Source of the DNA: a bacterium
Lineage (GTDB): Bacteria; Sumerlaeota; Sumerlaeia; MVZB01
Assembly: GCA_023480605.1 (NCBI GenBank)
Contig: JAMCWS010000123.1
Coordinates: 1-6,865, forward strand
DNA: 6,865 nucleotides
Direction of reading: 5' to 3'
The notes beneath the pieces are model-generated. The model was not told where the DNA came from, searched no databases, and saw only the letters and a program-made list of their open reading frames with translations. Positions 1-6,321 of this stretch are shown here, piece by piece. How positions within the stretch are numbered: the first letter of the stretch is position 1; each line of letters opens with the position of its first letter. The position numbers were made by a program, and so were the translations under genes.

Positions 1-2718
1 CTGGACGACGATCTGGCGGTCGCGGACGAGATTGTTGAGGATCAGCCAGCCGTCTTCCTGGCGATAATCGACGTCGGGGACGGTCATCCGTTCGCGCGGC
101 GTGCCGGGCGGGCCGGTCAGGATGACGCGCGGTTTGAACCGGGCGTTCGCGATCAAGACGCTGTAAGGATGATCGCCCCAGCCGCGGGTGGTGAAGGTGA
201 CGCCGTATTGGCCCTCATAGTAAACGCGGATTGGGCTGGGGGCCGTGATCATCCAGTGGGTCACCGCCGCCCGGTGGAAATCGCAAAGGCGCGCTTGACC
301 ATAAAGGCCGGGCATGCCGGCCATGACGGTGCCGGGATTGATGGCCGGATTGTTGCGCGTCTGGGACTTGATGGTAAAGGAGTCGGGCAACAAGCCCCGG
401 CGGGAGGCGTCGCTGAACGGGAAGGACTGCTGCAGCCCGCTGACCGTGATGCCATGGGCGAGCTGAGACCAAGGGCCCGTGGGATCCAGCGGTGCAAGCC
501 GTTCGATCCAGGCCGCGTAAACGATCCCGCACCATTGAACAGGCGACCCGATCCAGCAGGGTACGATCCAGTTGGAGCTGCCCAGGACGGCAATCGTCGC
601 GTAATCGCCGATGGCGCCCCCCGTCGAGCGGTCCAGATAGACGAAAGGCACGCCCGTCCATGCCCAGTATTTGGCCTGTTCGAGCAGATCCTTGCGGCCG
701 GTCAACTGGTAACCGAGCGTATAGCAATGGACGAGTTTCGCCGAGGCCAGGATGTCGGGCGTGTGGAGCGGCATCTCCCAAGTTTGAGCCCCGCGCGGTA
801 CGGTGTCGGCGTAGAGGGCCGTCTGCTTGTCGAGCATCGCAATAGCCTGGGCGGCCAGATTGGCGTCGCCCGTCAGCACGGCAGATTCCAAGGCGATTTC
901 GAGCGCCGAGGCGCTGTAGCCGTTGGCGTGGTCGGCGTAATGGGTCGACCCGTAGTCCGTCCCCCCCGGCGTCGGAATATAATGGCGAATGCCGTCCGTG
1001 TCGAACAAGGCGAGGTTATTGAGCCCTGAAGCGAGCCGGCCGGCCAGGTTCTCGGGGATGCGGCCCAGGAGCAGGTTGGCGATCGGCCAGCGAATGTGGC
1101 CCGTACCGCTGTTAAAGACGGGATCCGCCACGAGGAGTTGCGCCGTGCCCGATGTGAAGGCGTCGCGCAGGCGGGCGGCGGTCGCGGGATTCGTCGCATG
1201 ATTGGCGAGCCAGAGGCAGTTGATGACGGCATCGGCCGACACACTGGGATTGTACCTGTCGCCCACAACGACGGGGCGCCATTTGCCATTGCCATCGTAA
1301 AGGTCCGACTGCGTATAGCCCACCGCCAGCAGTTCCACGGCGTCGTCGAATCCCCGGCCGTATTGCGGCACGGCAGGCAGGCCGCGCAGGGCGATGTATT
1401 GGCGCACGGCCGGAACGACACTGTCGCCCGGGGCGCCCAGGAGGGTCATGTCGGCTTGGAGGGTTTCGCCGGCGGCCAGTGCGAACGGGACGGTTGCGAA
1501 CAGGTCGTTTTCGCGCCGCATCGGACCGACGGCGGGCGCCCACAAGCCCCACAAGTGGGCGGCGCTCCCGTAAACGCGGTCGGGCGAGTCGTGCACGGCG
1601 GCAATCATATCGGAAAGGGTCCAGCTCAGACCAAGGCATTTCCCACCGGCGCTGAGCGCCATGAGGGGGAAGGTGAGCTTCTGGGGATCAGGCACGAGGC
1701 GATTGGAATCGGCCGTGGTCAGGTCGGCCTTGCTGCTGCTGGGTTCATCGGCCAGGTATTCGGTCCCCGCCAGCATCCCCTGGGTCTTGTGGGCGCCATA
1801 AGCACCGAGGCCGGGGAAAAGCGTCATCCACGGAACATGGATCACTGAGCGGGTCTGGTCGCAGCGGACCCGCATCCGAACGTCGATCGCGCCTTCGCAC
1901 GGAGCGGGCGTGAATCGCCGCGTCAGCGTCCAACTGCCACCCAGGTCGTCGGTGAAGGAGGCCGCCTCGACCAGGGCGTTTCCATCCCTGCCGACGCTCA
2001 GGACGGCGCCGCGCAGCGGCACGAAACGCGACACGCCATCCTGAATGAAGCCGAGATGGTCGGCGTCCTGGGAAGCGGCCATTTCGGCGCCGCCGACAGC
2101 CACCACCCAGCCTCCCCAGCATTGGCGGTAGTGGGTGAGGGAGAGCGATCCCGAACTGATCGACAGGGGCGATTCGCCCCCCGGCTCGGGGTGATGGGGC
2201 GGTTCGAATGGCGGCGGGTCGATGGGCGCCGCCGTCTCGATCGTGATCGATTGGATGACGATGTGGCCGGCGCTGGTGGCCGGATCGAAACGGATCGACT
2301 GCGATTTGTCAAGCGGCGGCAGGACGGCGGAAAACTCATGGAATTCGCCGTCGGCCACCAGATCGATGCCGGTGGACTGGGGTTCGGATTGGTCTCCTGC
2401 GCCCCAATAGATCCGGCCGACGGCGTTGGCCGTGCTGCTCATGCGCACCGTGAACACAATTGAGTAAGCGCCGGTTGTCTGAACCGTCGGGGCGTTGAGC
2501 CAGGGATCGTTGCCGGTCGAATCGAACTCCCAGCCCAGGGCGGTAATTTTCGAGTTGGCCACCATGGCGTTGCCCGTCCAGCCATGCTGTCCCTGGGTGA
2601 AGTCCCAATCGCCAATGGTGTCCGCGGTTGCCGGGCAGGCGGCCAGCGCGAGGATCAGCAATGCGAGACCTGATAACCACATCGCTGGTGCGAGCTTCAG
2701 GAAACGAGACTCATTCAT
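1..2718 (-). CDS. Large exported protein (probable lipoprotein), N-terminal beta-sandwich module plus six-hairpin-glycosidase-like body; 3' end outside window
   Basis: The minus-strand frame is open from 2718 to base 1 (906 codons, no stop), so the C-terminus is missing. Seen: a weakly basic start (R5, K8), a hydrophobic core at residues 12-27, and a lipobox Leu-Ala-Ala-Cys with Cys28. A signal peptidase I site (Ala-Thr-Ala before Asp33) is a second option. Residues 33-163 form a module with a WDF start, a GW, a 'DPWL' and a closing Ile-rich strand, a pattern I know from secreted proteins of PVC-type and Hydrogenedentota bacteria. A Pro-rich linker (about 165-180) follows, then a beta-rich stretch (180-430), a helix-rich stretch (430-800) with an H593-Y-A-D-H597 motif and a W647-E-M-P-L-H-T-P-D655 motif, and a beta-rich end (from about 823). 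Beta-sandwich, alpha barrel and beta cap in this order suggest an (alpha/alpha)6 carbohydrate-active enzyme; that is inference, with no family or substrate assigned. The 2718 start is chosen for GGAG nine bases upstream; in-frame ATGs at 2733 and 2751 are alternatives. It lies downstream of a sigma-54 promoter candidate. Confidence 0.9.
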   Translation of the reverse strand, partial: MNESRFLKLAPAMWLSGLALLILALAACPATADTIGDWDFTQGQHGWTGNAMVANSKITALGWEFDSTGNDPWLNAPTVQTTGAYSIVFTVRMSSTANAVGRIYWGAGDQSEPQSTGIDLVADGEFHEFSAVLPPLDKSQSIRFDPATSAGHIVIQSITIETAAPIDPPPFEPPHHPEPGGESPLSISSGSLSLTHYRQCWGGWVVAVGGAEMAASQDADHLGFIQDGVSRFVPLRGAVLSVGRDGNALVEAASFTDDLGGSWTLTRRFTPAPCEGAIDVRMRVRCDQTRSVIHVPWMTLFPGLGAYGAHKTQGMLAGTEYLADEPSSSKADLTTADSNRLVPDPQKLTFPLMALSAGGKCLGLSWTLSDMIAAVHDSPDRVYGSAAHLWGLWAPAVGPMRRENDLFATVPFALAAGETLQADMTLLGAPGDSVVPAVRQYIALRGLPAVPQYGRGFDDAVELLAVGYTQSDLYDGNGKWRPVVVGDRYNPSVSADAVINCLWLANHATNPATAARLRDAFTSGTAQLLVADPVFNSGTGHIRWPIANLLLGRIPENLAGRLASGLNNLALFDTDGIRHYIPTPGGTDYGSTHYADHANGYSASALEIALESAVLTGDANLAAQAIAMLDKQTALYADTVPRGAQTWEMPLHTPDILASAKLVHCYTLGYQLTGRKDLLEQAKYWAWTGVPFVYLDRSTGGAIGDYATIAVLGSSNWIVPCWIGSPVQWCGIVYAAWIERLAPLDPTGPWSQLAHGITVSGLQQSFPFSDASRRGLLPDSFTIKSQTRNNPAINPGTVMAGMPGLYGQARLCDFHRAAVTHWMITAPSPIRVYYEGQYGVTFTTRGWGDHPYSVLIANARFKPRVILTGPPGTPRERMTVPDVDYRQEDGWLILNNLVRDRQIVVQ

Positions 2719-2727
2719 AACATAGGG

Positions 2728-2731
2728 CTCC
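2728..2731 (-). promoter_or_regulatory. Ribosome binding site deciding the start of the large exported protein
   Basis: GGAG on the minus strand lies nine bases before the ATG at 2718. The in-frame ATG at 2733 has only a more distant AAAGG, ten bases upstream, and the ATG at 2751 has no visible Shine-Dalgarno. The shorter start also keeps a signal peptide of normal length. Confidence 0.55.
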
Positions 2732-2810
2732 ATGCGCCTGTTGCCTTTCATGATCGGCGATCGGCTGGTAATGTAACATCCGGGGCTTCGGCCGGGCAAG
2801 GTTTGATCCC

Positions 2811-2825
2811 GCAATCTGCCTGCCA
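2811..2825 (-). promoter_or_regulatory. Sigma-54 (-24/-12) promoter candidate for the large exported protein
   Basis: The minus strand reads TGGCAGGCAGATTGC. Against the consensus TGGCAC-N5-TTGCW it matches TGGCA and TTGC with exact spacing, giving the invariant GG (2824-2823), ten bases, then GC (2812-2811); the base before it is C, also as in the consensus. The mismatches are G for C at the end of the -24 box and G for W after TTGC. Transcription would start near 2800, leaving a leader of about 80 bases before the ATG at 2718. The gene on the other side of this gap is a sigma-54 activator, which strengthens the reading. Confidence 0.65.
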
Positions 2826-2900
2826 GTGGTTTTTCGGGCAAGGCGATTACACCCTCGCCCGCAGAATCGCACGGTTTTTGCGGTCATGATGGCGTTTCCA

Positions 2901-2912
2901 CGCGTTTACGCG
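2901..2912. repeat. Inverted repeat CGCG-TTTA-CGCG, possible activator site
   Basis: A perfect four-base inverted repeat around a TTTA spacer, centred about 105 bases upstream of the start expected from the sigma-54 element. Enhancer-binding proteins usually bind dyads 80-200 bases upstream. The half-site is short and could occur by chance in GC-rich DNA, so binding by the adjacent regulator is only a possibility. Confidence 0.25.
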
Positions 2913-3008
2913 GATTCAACCATCGTCGCGGATGCGCCCGCCCGACTGCCGGGATCGGAAGCCCCGTAACGCCGCGCCCGATCGGTCGTTCCAAATGTTT
3001 ACCGGCCG

Positions 3009-3026
3009 ATCGGCGCAAAGGCCGAT
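3009..3026 (-). other. Small stem-loop at the stop codon of the response regulator
   Basis: On the minus strand ATCGGC-CTTTGC-GCCGAT can form a perfect six-pair stem with a six-base loop, beginning at the last base of the TAA stop. No T tract follows, so it is not a standard intrinsic terminator. It could attenuate or protect the transcript end, or be chance; the palindrome GCCGATCGGC overlaps its far arm. Confidence 0.25.
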
Positions 3027-4453
3027 TATTTTTTCCGAATGAGATCGTCGGCCAAGCCGGCCTTTTCGAGCTTGTCGTAAAGGTTTCGGCGGCTGATGCC
3101 CGAGAGCTGGGCGGCGCGGGTGATGTTGCCGGCGCGTTCGAGCAGGTGGCGCAGGTATTCGCGCTCGAAGCGCAGGCGGGCCTCATGATAGTCGATCGGC
3201 CACGCCGGTACGGGGGGGGCGGGCGTGGATGATGGTGGAGCCCTGGCGGTCGCCGGGTCGCCGGACGGGAAAACGTCGGCCACGTCGATTTCGGGCGTCG
3301 GCGACAGGACGACCGCCCGTTCGAGGATGTTTTCGAGTTCACGGACGTTGCCCGGCCAACTGTAGGCCGTGAGCGACGCCAGGACAGCGGGGGTCAGCCG
3401 CAGTCCCGACCGCCGCAACCGCCGGCTCATCCGTTCGAGGAAGTGCACTGCCAGCAGCGGTATGTCCTCGACGCGTTCGGACAGGTCGGGGATTTCGATG
3501 TTGACCACGTTGATGCGGTAGTAGAGATCCTCGCGGAAGCGGCCGGCCGCCATCTCGGCCGTCAGATCGCGGTTGGTCGCGGCGACCAGACGCAGGTCGA
3601 CGCGGATCTGCTTGAGCCCGCCGACGCGCTGGATTTCGCGTTCCTGCAGCAGGCGCAGCAACTTGACCTGGATATCGCCGGGCAGTTCGGCGATCTCGTC
3701 GAGGAACAACGTGCCGCCCTGGGCCAACTCGACCAACCCCATCTTCGAGCGGTCGGCGCCGGTGAAGGCGCCCCGCTCGTAGCCGAACATTTCCGACTCG
3801 ATCAGGCCGGGCGAGATCGACGGGCAGTTGATGGCGACAAACGGCCGCGCGCGGCGCGGGCTCTGCGCGTGAATGGCGCGCGCGACCAACTCCTTGCCCA
3901 CGCCGCTGCGGCCGGTGATCAGCACCGAGGACATCGTCGGCGCGGTCCGCTCGATCATTTGCCGCACCCGCTGGATGGCGGCCGAGCGGCCGATGATCTC
4001 GCGGGGGGCGGCGCCTTCGGCCAGGTGTTCGCTCAGGCGGATGTTGGCCTGCGTCATCCGCCGGTGTTCGATCGCCCGCTCGATCTGGGCCACCAGGTTG
4101 CTTTGCTGGAATGGCTTGGTGATGTAGTTGAACGCGCCGGCCTGCATGGCGCTGACGGCTCCCTCAACCGTGCCGTAGGCCGTCAGGATCAGGACGGGAA
4201 CATCGGGATAATCGCGCCCCATCCGTTCGAGCACCTGCATGCCGTCCATGCCCGGCATGCGGATGTCGGTCAGCAGCACGTCGGCCTGCAGGCCCCCCAG
4301 CGCGGCCAGCCCTTCGACCGGGTTGGTGAAAGCCTGCGCTTCGAATCCCTCCATCCCAAGCGCCTTGACCAGGATCCGCCCCATGGCGATTTCGTCGTCG
4401 AAAATAACGACCCGCCCGCGAACGGAGGGAGCATTGTGTGCCGTTGCCGTCAT
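3026..4453 (-). CDS. Sigma-54-dependent response regulator, NtrC/AtoC class (receiver, AAA+, Fis-type HTH)
   Basis: A complete 475-residue protein of normal length for the family. The receiver spans residues 13-130 with acidic pair D19-D20, phospho-acceptor D63, T91 and K113. The AAA+ sigma-54 interaction domain (about 153-390) has Walker A GRSGVGKE (181-188), the intact GAFTGA loop (228-233) that contacts sigma-54, Walker B ending D252-E253, and R307/R313 in the arginine-finger region. A Pro/Ala/Ser/Thr-rich linker (about 393-418) leads to a Fis-type HTH (442-466). All residues needed for phosphorylation, ATP hydrolysis and polymerase remodelling appear present, so it should be a working cytoplasmic activator. 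No histidine kinase is in the window, so the signal is unknown. The start is the ATG at 4453, with only a weak GGTGG before it. The likely target is the next gene downstream, which has a sigma-54 promoter match. A C8 run on the coding strand lies in the linker. Specific names such as ntrC or zraR are not justified. Confidence 0.95.
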   Translation of the reverse strand: MTATAHNAPSVRGRVVIFDDEIAMGRILVKALGMEGFEAQAFTNPVEGLAALGGLQADVLLTDIRMPGMDGMQVLERMGRDYPDVPVLILTAYGTVEGAVSAMQAGAFNYITKPFQQSNLVAQIERAIEHRRMTQANIRLSEHLAEGAAPREIIGRSAAIQRVRQMIERTAPTMSSVLITGRSGVGKELVARAIHAQSPRRARPFVAINCPSISPGLIESEMFGYERGAFTGADRSKMGLVELAQGGTLFLDEIAELPGDIQVKLLRLLQEREIQRVGGLKQIRVDLRLVAATNRDLTAEMAAGRFREDLYYRINVVNIEIPDLSERVEDIPLLAVHFLERMSRRLRRSGLRLTPAVLASLTAYSWPGNVRELENILERAVVLSPTPEIDVADVFPSGDPATARAPPSSTPAPPVPAWPIDYHEARLRFEREYLRHLLERAGNITRAAQLSGISRRNLYDKLEKAGLADDLIRKK

Positions 4454-4486
4454 GAGACCACCGTTGTGAGTCTACCTGTCCCCGGT

Positions 4487-4528
4487 AAAAAAAAAACGGA
4501 ATCAGCAACGAACCGATCCGAGATTCGG
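4487..4528 (-). terminator. Intrinsic terminator after the small membrane protein gene
   Basis: Fourteen bases past the TGA stop at 4542, the minus strand has arms CCGAATC (4528-4522) and GATTCCG (4503-4497), pairing six of seven with one C-C mismatch around an 18-base loop. The second arm runs straight into ten T residues (4496-4487). The long T tract, rare in this GC-rich DNA, is the strongest sign; the stem is moderate. It would separate the membrane protein gene from the response regulator, implying that the regulator has its own promoter in the remaining few dozen bases, where I see no convincing -35/-10 pair. Confidence 0.55.
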
Positions 4529-4541
4529 CCGGGCGGGCGGA

Positions 4542-4952
4542 TCAAGGCTGTTTTTTCGTGTCACGGCGTTTTTTCCCGGCCTCGGTCAACAGCACTTTCA
4601 GGCTCTCGCCGGCCTCGCGTTTGAGGCGCGACGTCCGATCGAGCGCCTCGCGACTGGTCTCCCGGAAATCCCGTCCGAGCAGATAGAGGCCGATCAGCAC
4701 CCCGACCAGGGACAACACAATAAGTCCCAAGCCCGCCCACGGCGGAACCGGCGGCCAGAAGACGACCAGTCCAACGACACCGGCGAAAATCAACGCCATC
4801 AGCATGCGGCGCAGCAGGCGACCGCCCGGGTAGGGGATGTCGTCGGGGCGGACCCGTAGCCGGAAGTAACGGCCCAGTTCAAAACCGACCATCAAGAGAA
4901 GAATCGCGATGAGTACGATGCCGATTGCCTTGCTGATCATCGTCGTCACCAT
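4542..4952 (-). CDS. Small integral membrane protein, three predicted helices, function unknown
   Basis: A 136-residue protein that I do not recognise. Three hydrophobic segments are visible: about residues 9-27, 50-66 and 72-93. The loop between the first two (28-49) is Arg-rich with an RPDDIPYPGG stretch. The tail (94-136) is hydrophilic and strongly basic, ending KKRRDTKKQP, and probably cytoplasmic by the positive-inside rule. No catalytic motif or signal-peptidase site is seen. The start is uncertain. GGAGG (4958-4954) is only one base before the ATG at 4952, four before an in-frame GTG at 4949 and thirteen before an in-frame ATG at 4940, so translation starts at one of these. The frame stays open upstream to 5408, but that part overlaps the URO-D gene, lacks membrane-protein character and is not believed. 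A terminator separates it from the response regulator, so a joint role is not implied. It could be a phage-holin-like or DUF-type protein; this is unsupported. Confidence 0.75.
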   Translation of the reverse strand: MVTTMISKAIGIVLIAILLLMVGFELGRYFRLRVRPDDIPYPGGRLLRRMLMALIFAGVVGLVVFWPPVPPWAGLGLIVLSLVGVLIGLYLLGRDFRETSREALDRTSRLKREAGESLKVLLTEAGKKRRDTKKQP

Positions 4953-5252
4953 GCCTCCGTCGGCCGAAAGCCCGAACGAGTCCGAATCGGCGATCGCCGC
5001 CCTTACCGACCCCAGCCTACCGCCCGTCGCCGCGAAAAGCAACGACCGCTCATCGTGCGGCAAAGAAAACACTTTCGTGCCGGACTTCATTGGAGATACG
5101 CTTGGCCATATTTCGGATGTGGGCAAGGCGCATGGCGGATTGATTATACGCATATTCGGGCCGCGAGCGATGCGGCCTTCGCGGCGGGCACCATGAAACG
5201 AAAAATGGATCGTGCGGCGGAACCGAGCGAAAGGCGGGCCGGCAAAAACGGC
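4953..5252. other. Divergent intergenic region between membrane protein and URO-D-like gene
   Basis: About 300 bases separate the leftward gene at 4952 from the rightward gene at 5253 (240 if the 5193 start is used). I see no convincing gene. On the minus strand a perfect TATAAT (5148-5143) stands out in GC-rich sequence, but no TTGACA-like box lies 16-18 bases upstream. Closer to 4952, TTGCTT and TAGGCT occur 17 bases apart on the minus strand, each matching three of six consensus bases. No sigma-54 element was found on either strand. Promoters for both directions are expected here but none can be fixed. Confidence 0.35.
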
Positions 5253-6251
5253 ATGCCGGCCAACTCGCGCCAGCGATTTCGGGACACCATGGCGTTTTCG
5301 ACCCGCTGCGCGCCGCCCCGCTACGAAAGCGAATTCTATGACGAAGCGGTCGAATCCTGGAGCGGGCGCGGCCTGCTGGAAGGCCAGACCGTCGAAGCCT
5401 ACTTTCATCTCGACCGGCGTGAAAACCTGCCCTTCGACACGCGTTGCGCGGGCCGACGGCGCCCGGCCGACGGCACGGCCGGTCTGGCGCGATTCCGCCG
5501 GGCTTATGACCCCGCCTCGCTCCGGCGCGTGCCTGCCGACTGGCCCGAACTACTGCGGCGGTGGCGTCGGCGCGACTACGCGCTGAGCGCCTCGCCCTGG
5601 AGCGAAGGCTTTCTCCAGGTGATCGGCGTCAGCGATTGGGCGTCGTTCCGCACGGCCATGCTGCACCTCTATGAGAAGCCCCGCCGGATCGAGGCCGTCA
5701 TGGAGCACTACGCCGATTTCCTGGAGGCTCTGCTTGACGGGGTGCCGGCCGGATTGGGCGTCGATTACGCGATATTTTATGAAGCCATCGCCTCGAACCA
5801 ATCCACGGTGATCGCGCCCCAAACCTACGCCCGTTTCGCGGTTCCGGCGTTGCGCCGGGTCATCGGCACTCTCCGGCGCCGTGGCGTCACCCACTGTTTC
5901 GCGTGGACCACCGGCCAGGTGAAACGGCTCGTTCCCCTTTGGCTCGAGGCGGGCATCGACGGAATGGTTCTCACGCAAACGGCGGCAAGCGGCTTGAGCT
6001 ACATGGATCTGCGGCGCGAGTTCGGCCGCCGGATCCGACTGATGGGCGGCCTGGACTGGCGGGCCGTTATGCGGGGGCGCCGGACCATCGATAACCTTCT
6101 GCGACGGACGGCCCGCCCCCTGCTCGAACAGGGAGGTTATATTCCGCATCTCGACGATCGGATTCGCCCTTATCTCCCCTTCGAGAATTACCGTTATTAT
6201 CGCATGCAATTGAATGCATTGATGAACGACGTTTATGGCCCGCCGGACTGA
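5253..6251 (+). CDS. Uroporphyrinogen decarboxylase (URO-D) superfamily protein, not HemE
   Basis: A 332-residue protein. The start fits the family's usual opening, a Ser-Arg-Gln-Arg-Phe stretch just after the Met. Family-like features include PRYESEFYDEAVE-type sequence near residues 20-33, EGFLQVIG (118-125), VDYAIFYEAIAS (170-181), LMGGLDW (263-269) and LLEQGGYIPHLDD (290-302), the last two very typical of the barrel end in environmental URO-D-like proteins. The HemE signature RQAGRYLPEY is absent, so heme synthesis is unlikely. The family also includes corrinoid-linked methyltransferases, whose zinc motif contains HxC; here H214-C215 are adjacent and no HxC is seen, so methyl transfer is not supported either. 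Substrate unknown. An in-frame ATG at 5193 preceded by GGCGGG would add 20 basic residues; third-position GC is lower there, so 5253 is preferred. The frame stays open further up to 5055, which is unlikely coding. It is followed after 70 bases by an oxidoreductase on the same strand, probably the same transcript. Confidence 0.9.
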   Translation: MPANSRQRFRDTMAFSTRCAPPRYESEFYDEAVESWSGRGLLEGQTVEAYFHLDRRENLPFDTRCAGRRRPADGTAGLARFRRAYDPASLRRVPADWPELLRRWRRRDYALSASPWSEGFLQVIGVSDWASFRTAMLHLYEKPRRIEAVMEHYADFLEALLDGVPAGLGVDYAIFYEAIASNQSTVIAPQTYARFAVPALRRVIGTLRRRGVTHCFAWTTGQVKRLVPLWLEAGIDGMVLTQTAASGLSYMDLRREFGRRIRLMGGLDWRAVMRGRRTIDNLLRRTARPLLEQGGYIPHLDDRIRPYLPFENYRYYRMQLNALMNDVYGPPD

Positions 6252-6321
6252 GGCGCGCCGTCGCCATCCTATGATTGGCATCGGTACAAGGATCCCATCG
6301 TTTGAACGGAAAGAGGAAAAC
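6252..6321 (+). other. Short intergenic gap with ribosome binding site of the oxidoreductase
   Basis: GAGG (6313-6316) within an A-rich AAGAGGAAAA stretch lies five bases before the ATG at 6322, a strong Shine-Dalgarno. The palindrome GGCGCGCC (6252-6259) follows directly after the upstream stop. No T tract or clear terminator is present, which fits co-transcription of the two flanking genes. Confidence 0.6.

Larger units (their letters stand above)
2719..3025. other. Regulatory gap between response regulator and large exported protein
   Basis: These 307 bases hold no convincing gene on either strand. Reading toward the large gene they contain a short stem-loop abutting the regulator's stop, two CCGATCGG-core palindromes (2978-2985 and 3005-3014), an inverted repeat (2901-2912), a sigma-54 promoter match (2825-2811), a leader of about 80 bases, and a tandem GCCGATC repeat (2765-2752) before the possible start codons. 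The density of ordered elements fits a dedicated promoter region. Only the sigma-54 element is well supported; the rest are candidates, and GATCG-type words are common throughout this window. Confidence 0.5.

Noticed and set aside
169..1848. Two long plus-strand open frames (169-1029 and 1096-1848) opposite the large exported protein
   Set aside because: The minus-strand frame through this region is open for 906 codons with signal peptide and protein-like content; the plus-strand products are low in ordinary hydrophobic residues and lack convincing motifs.
3009..3026. Intrinsic terminator for the response regulator
   Set aside because: The stem is only six pairs and no T tract follows; it is kept only as a stem-loop.
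3443..4624. Plus-strand open frame of 393 codons opposite the response regulator
   Set aside because: It is fully antisense to a protein with every expected domain motif, is rich in His/Asp/Gly/Arg shadow composition and shows no family features; long antisense frames are normal in GC-rich genes.
5055..5192. N-terminal extension of the URO-D-like protein to the ATG at 5055
   Set aside because: It would precede the family's normal start by 66 residues, has lower third-position GC and no Shine-Dalgarno.
4953..5408. Upstream extension of the small membrane protein to 288 residues
   Set aside because: The added part overlaps the start of the URO-D-like gene, has no membrane-protein character and ignores the GGAGG next to 4952.
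5253..6251. Assignment as HemE (heme-pathway uroporphyrinogen decarboxylase)
   Set aside because: The RQAGRYLPEY signature is missing and the sequence style matches the non-heme members of the superfamily.
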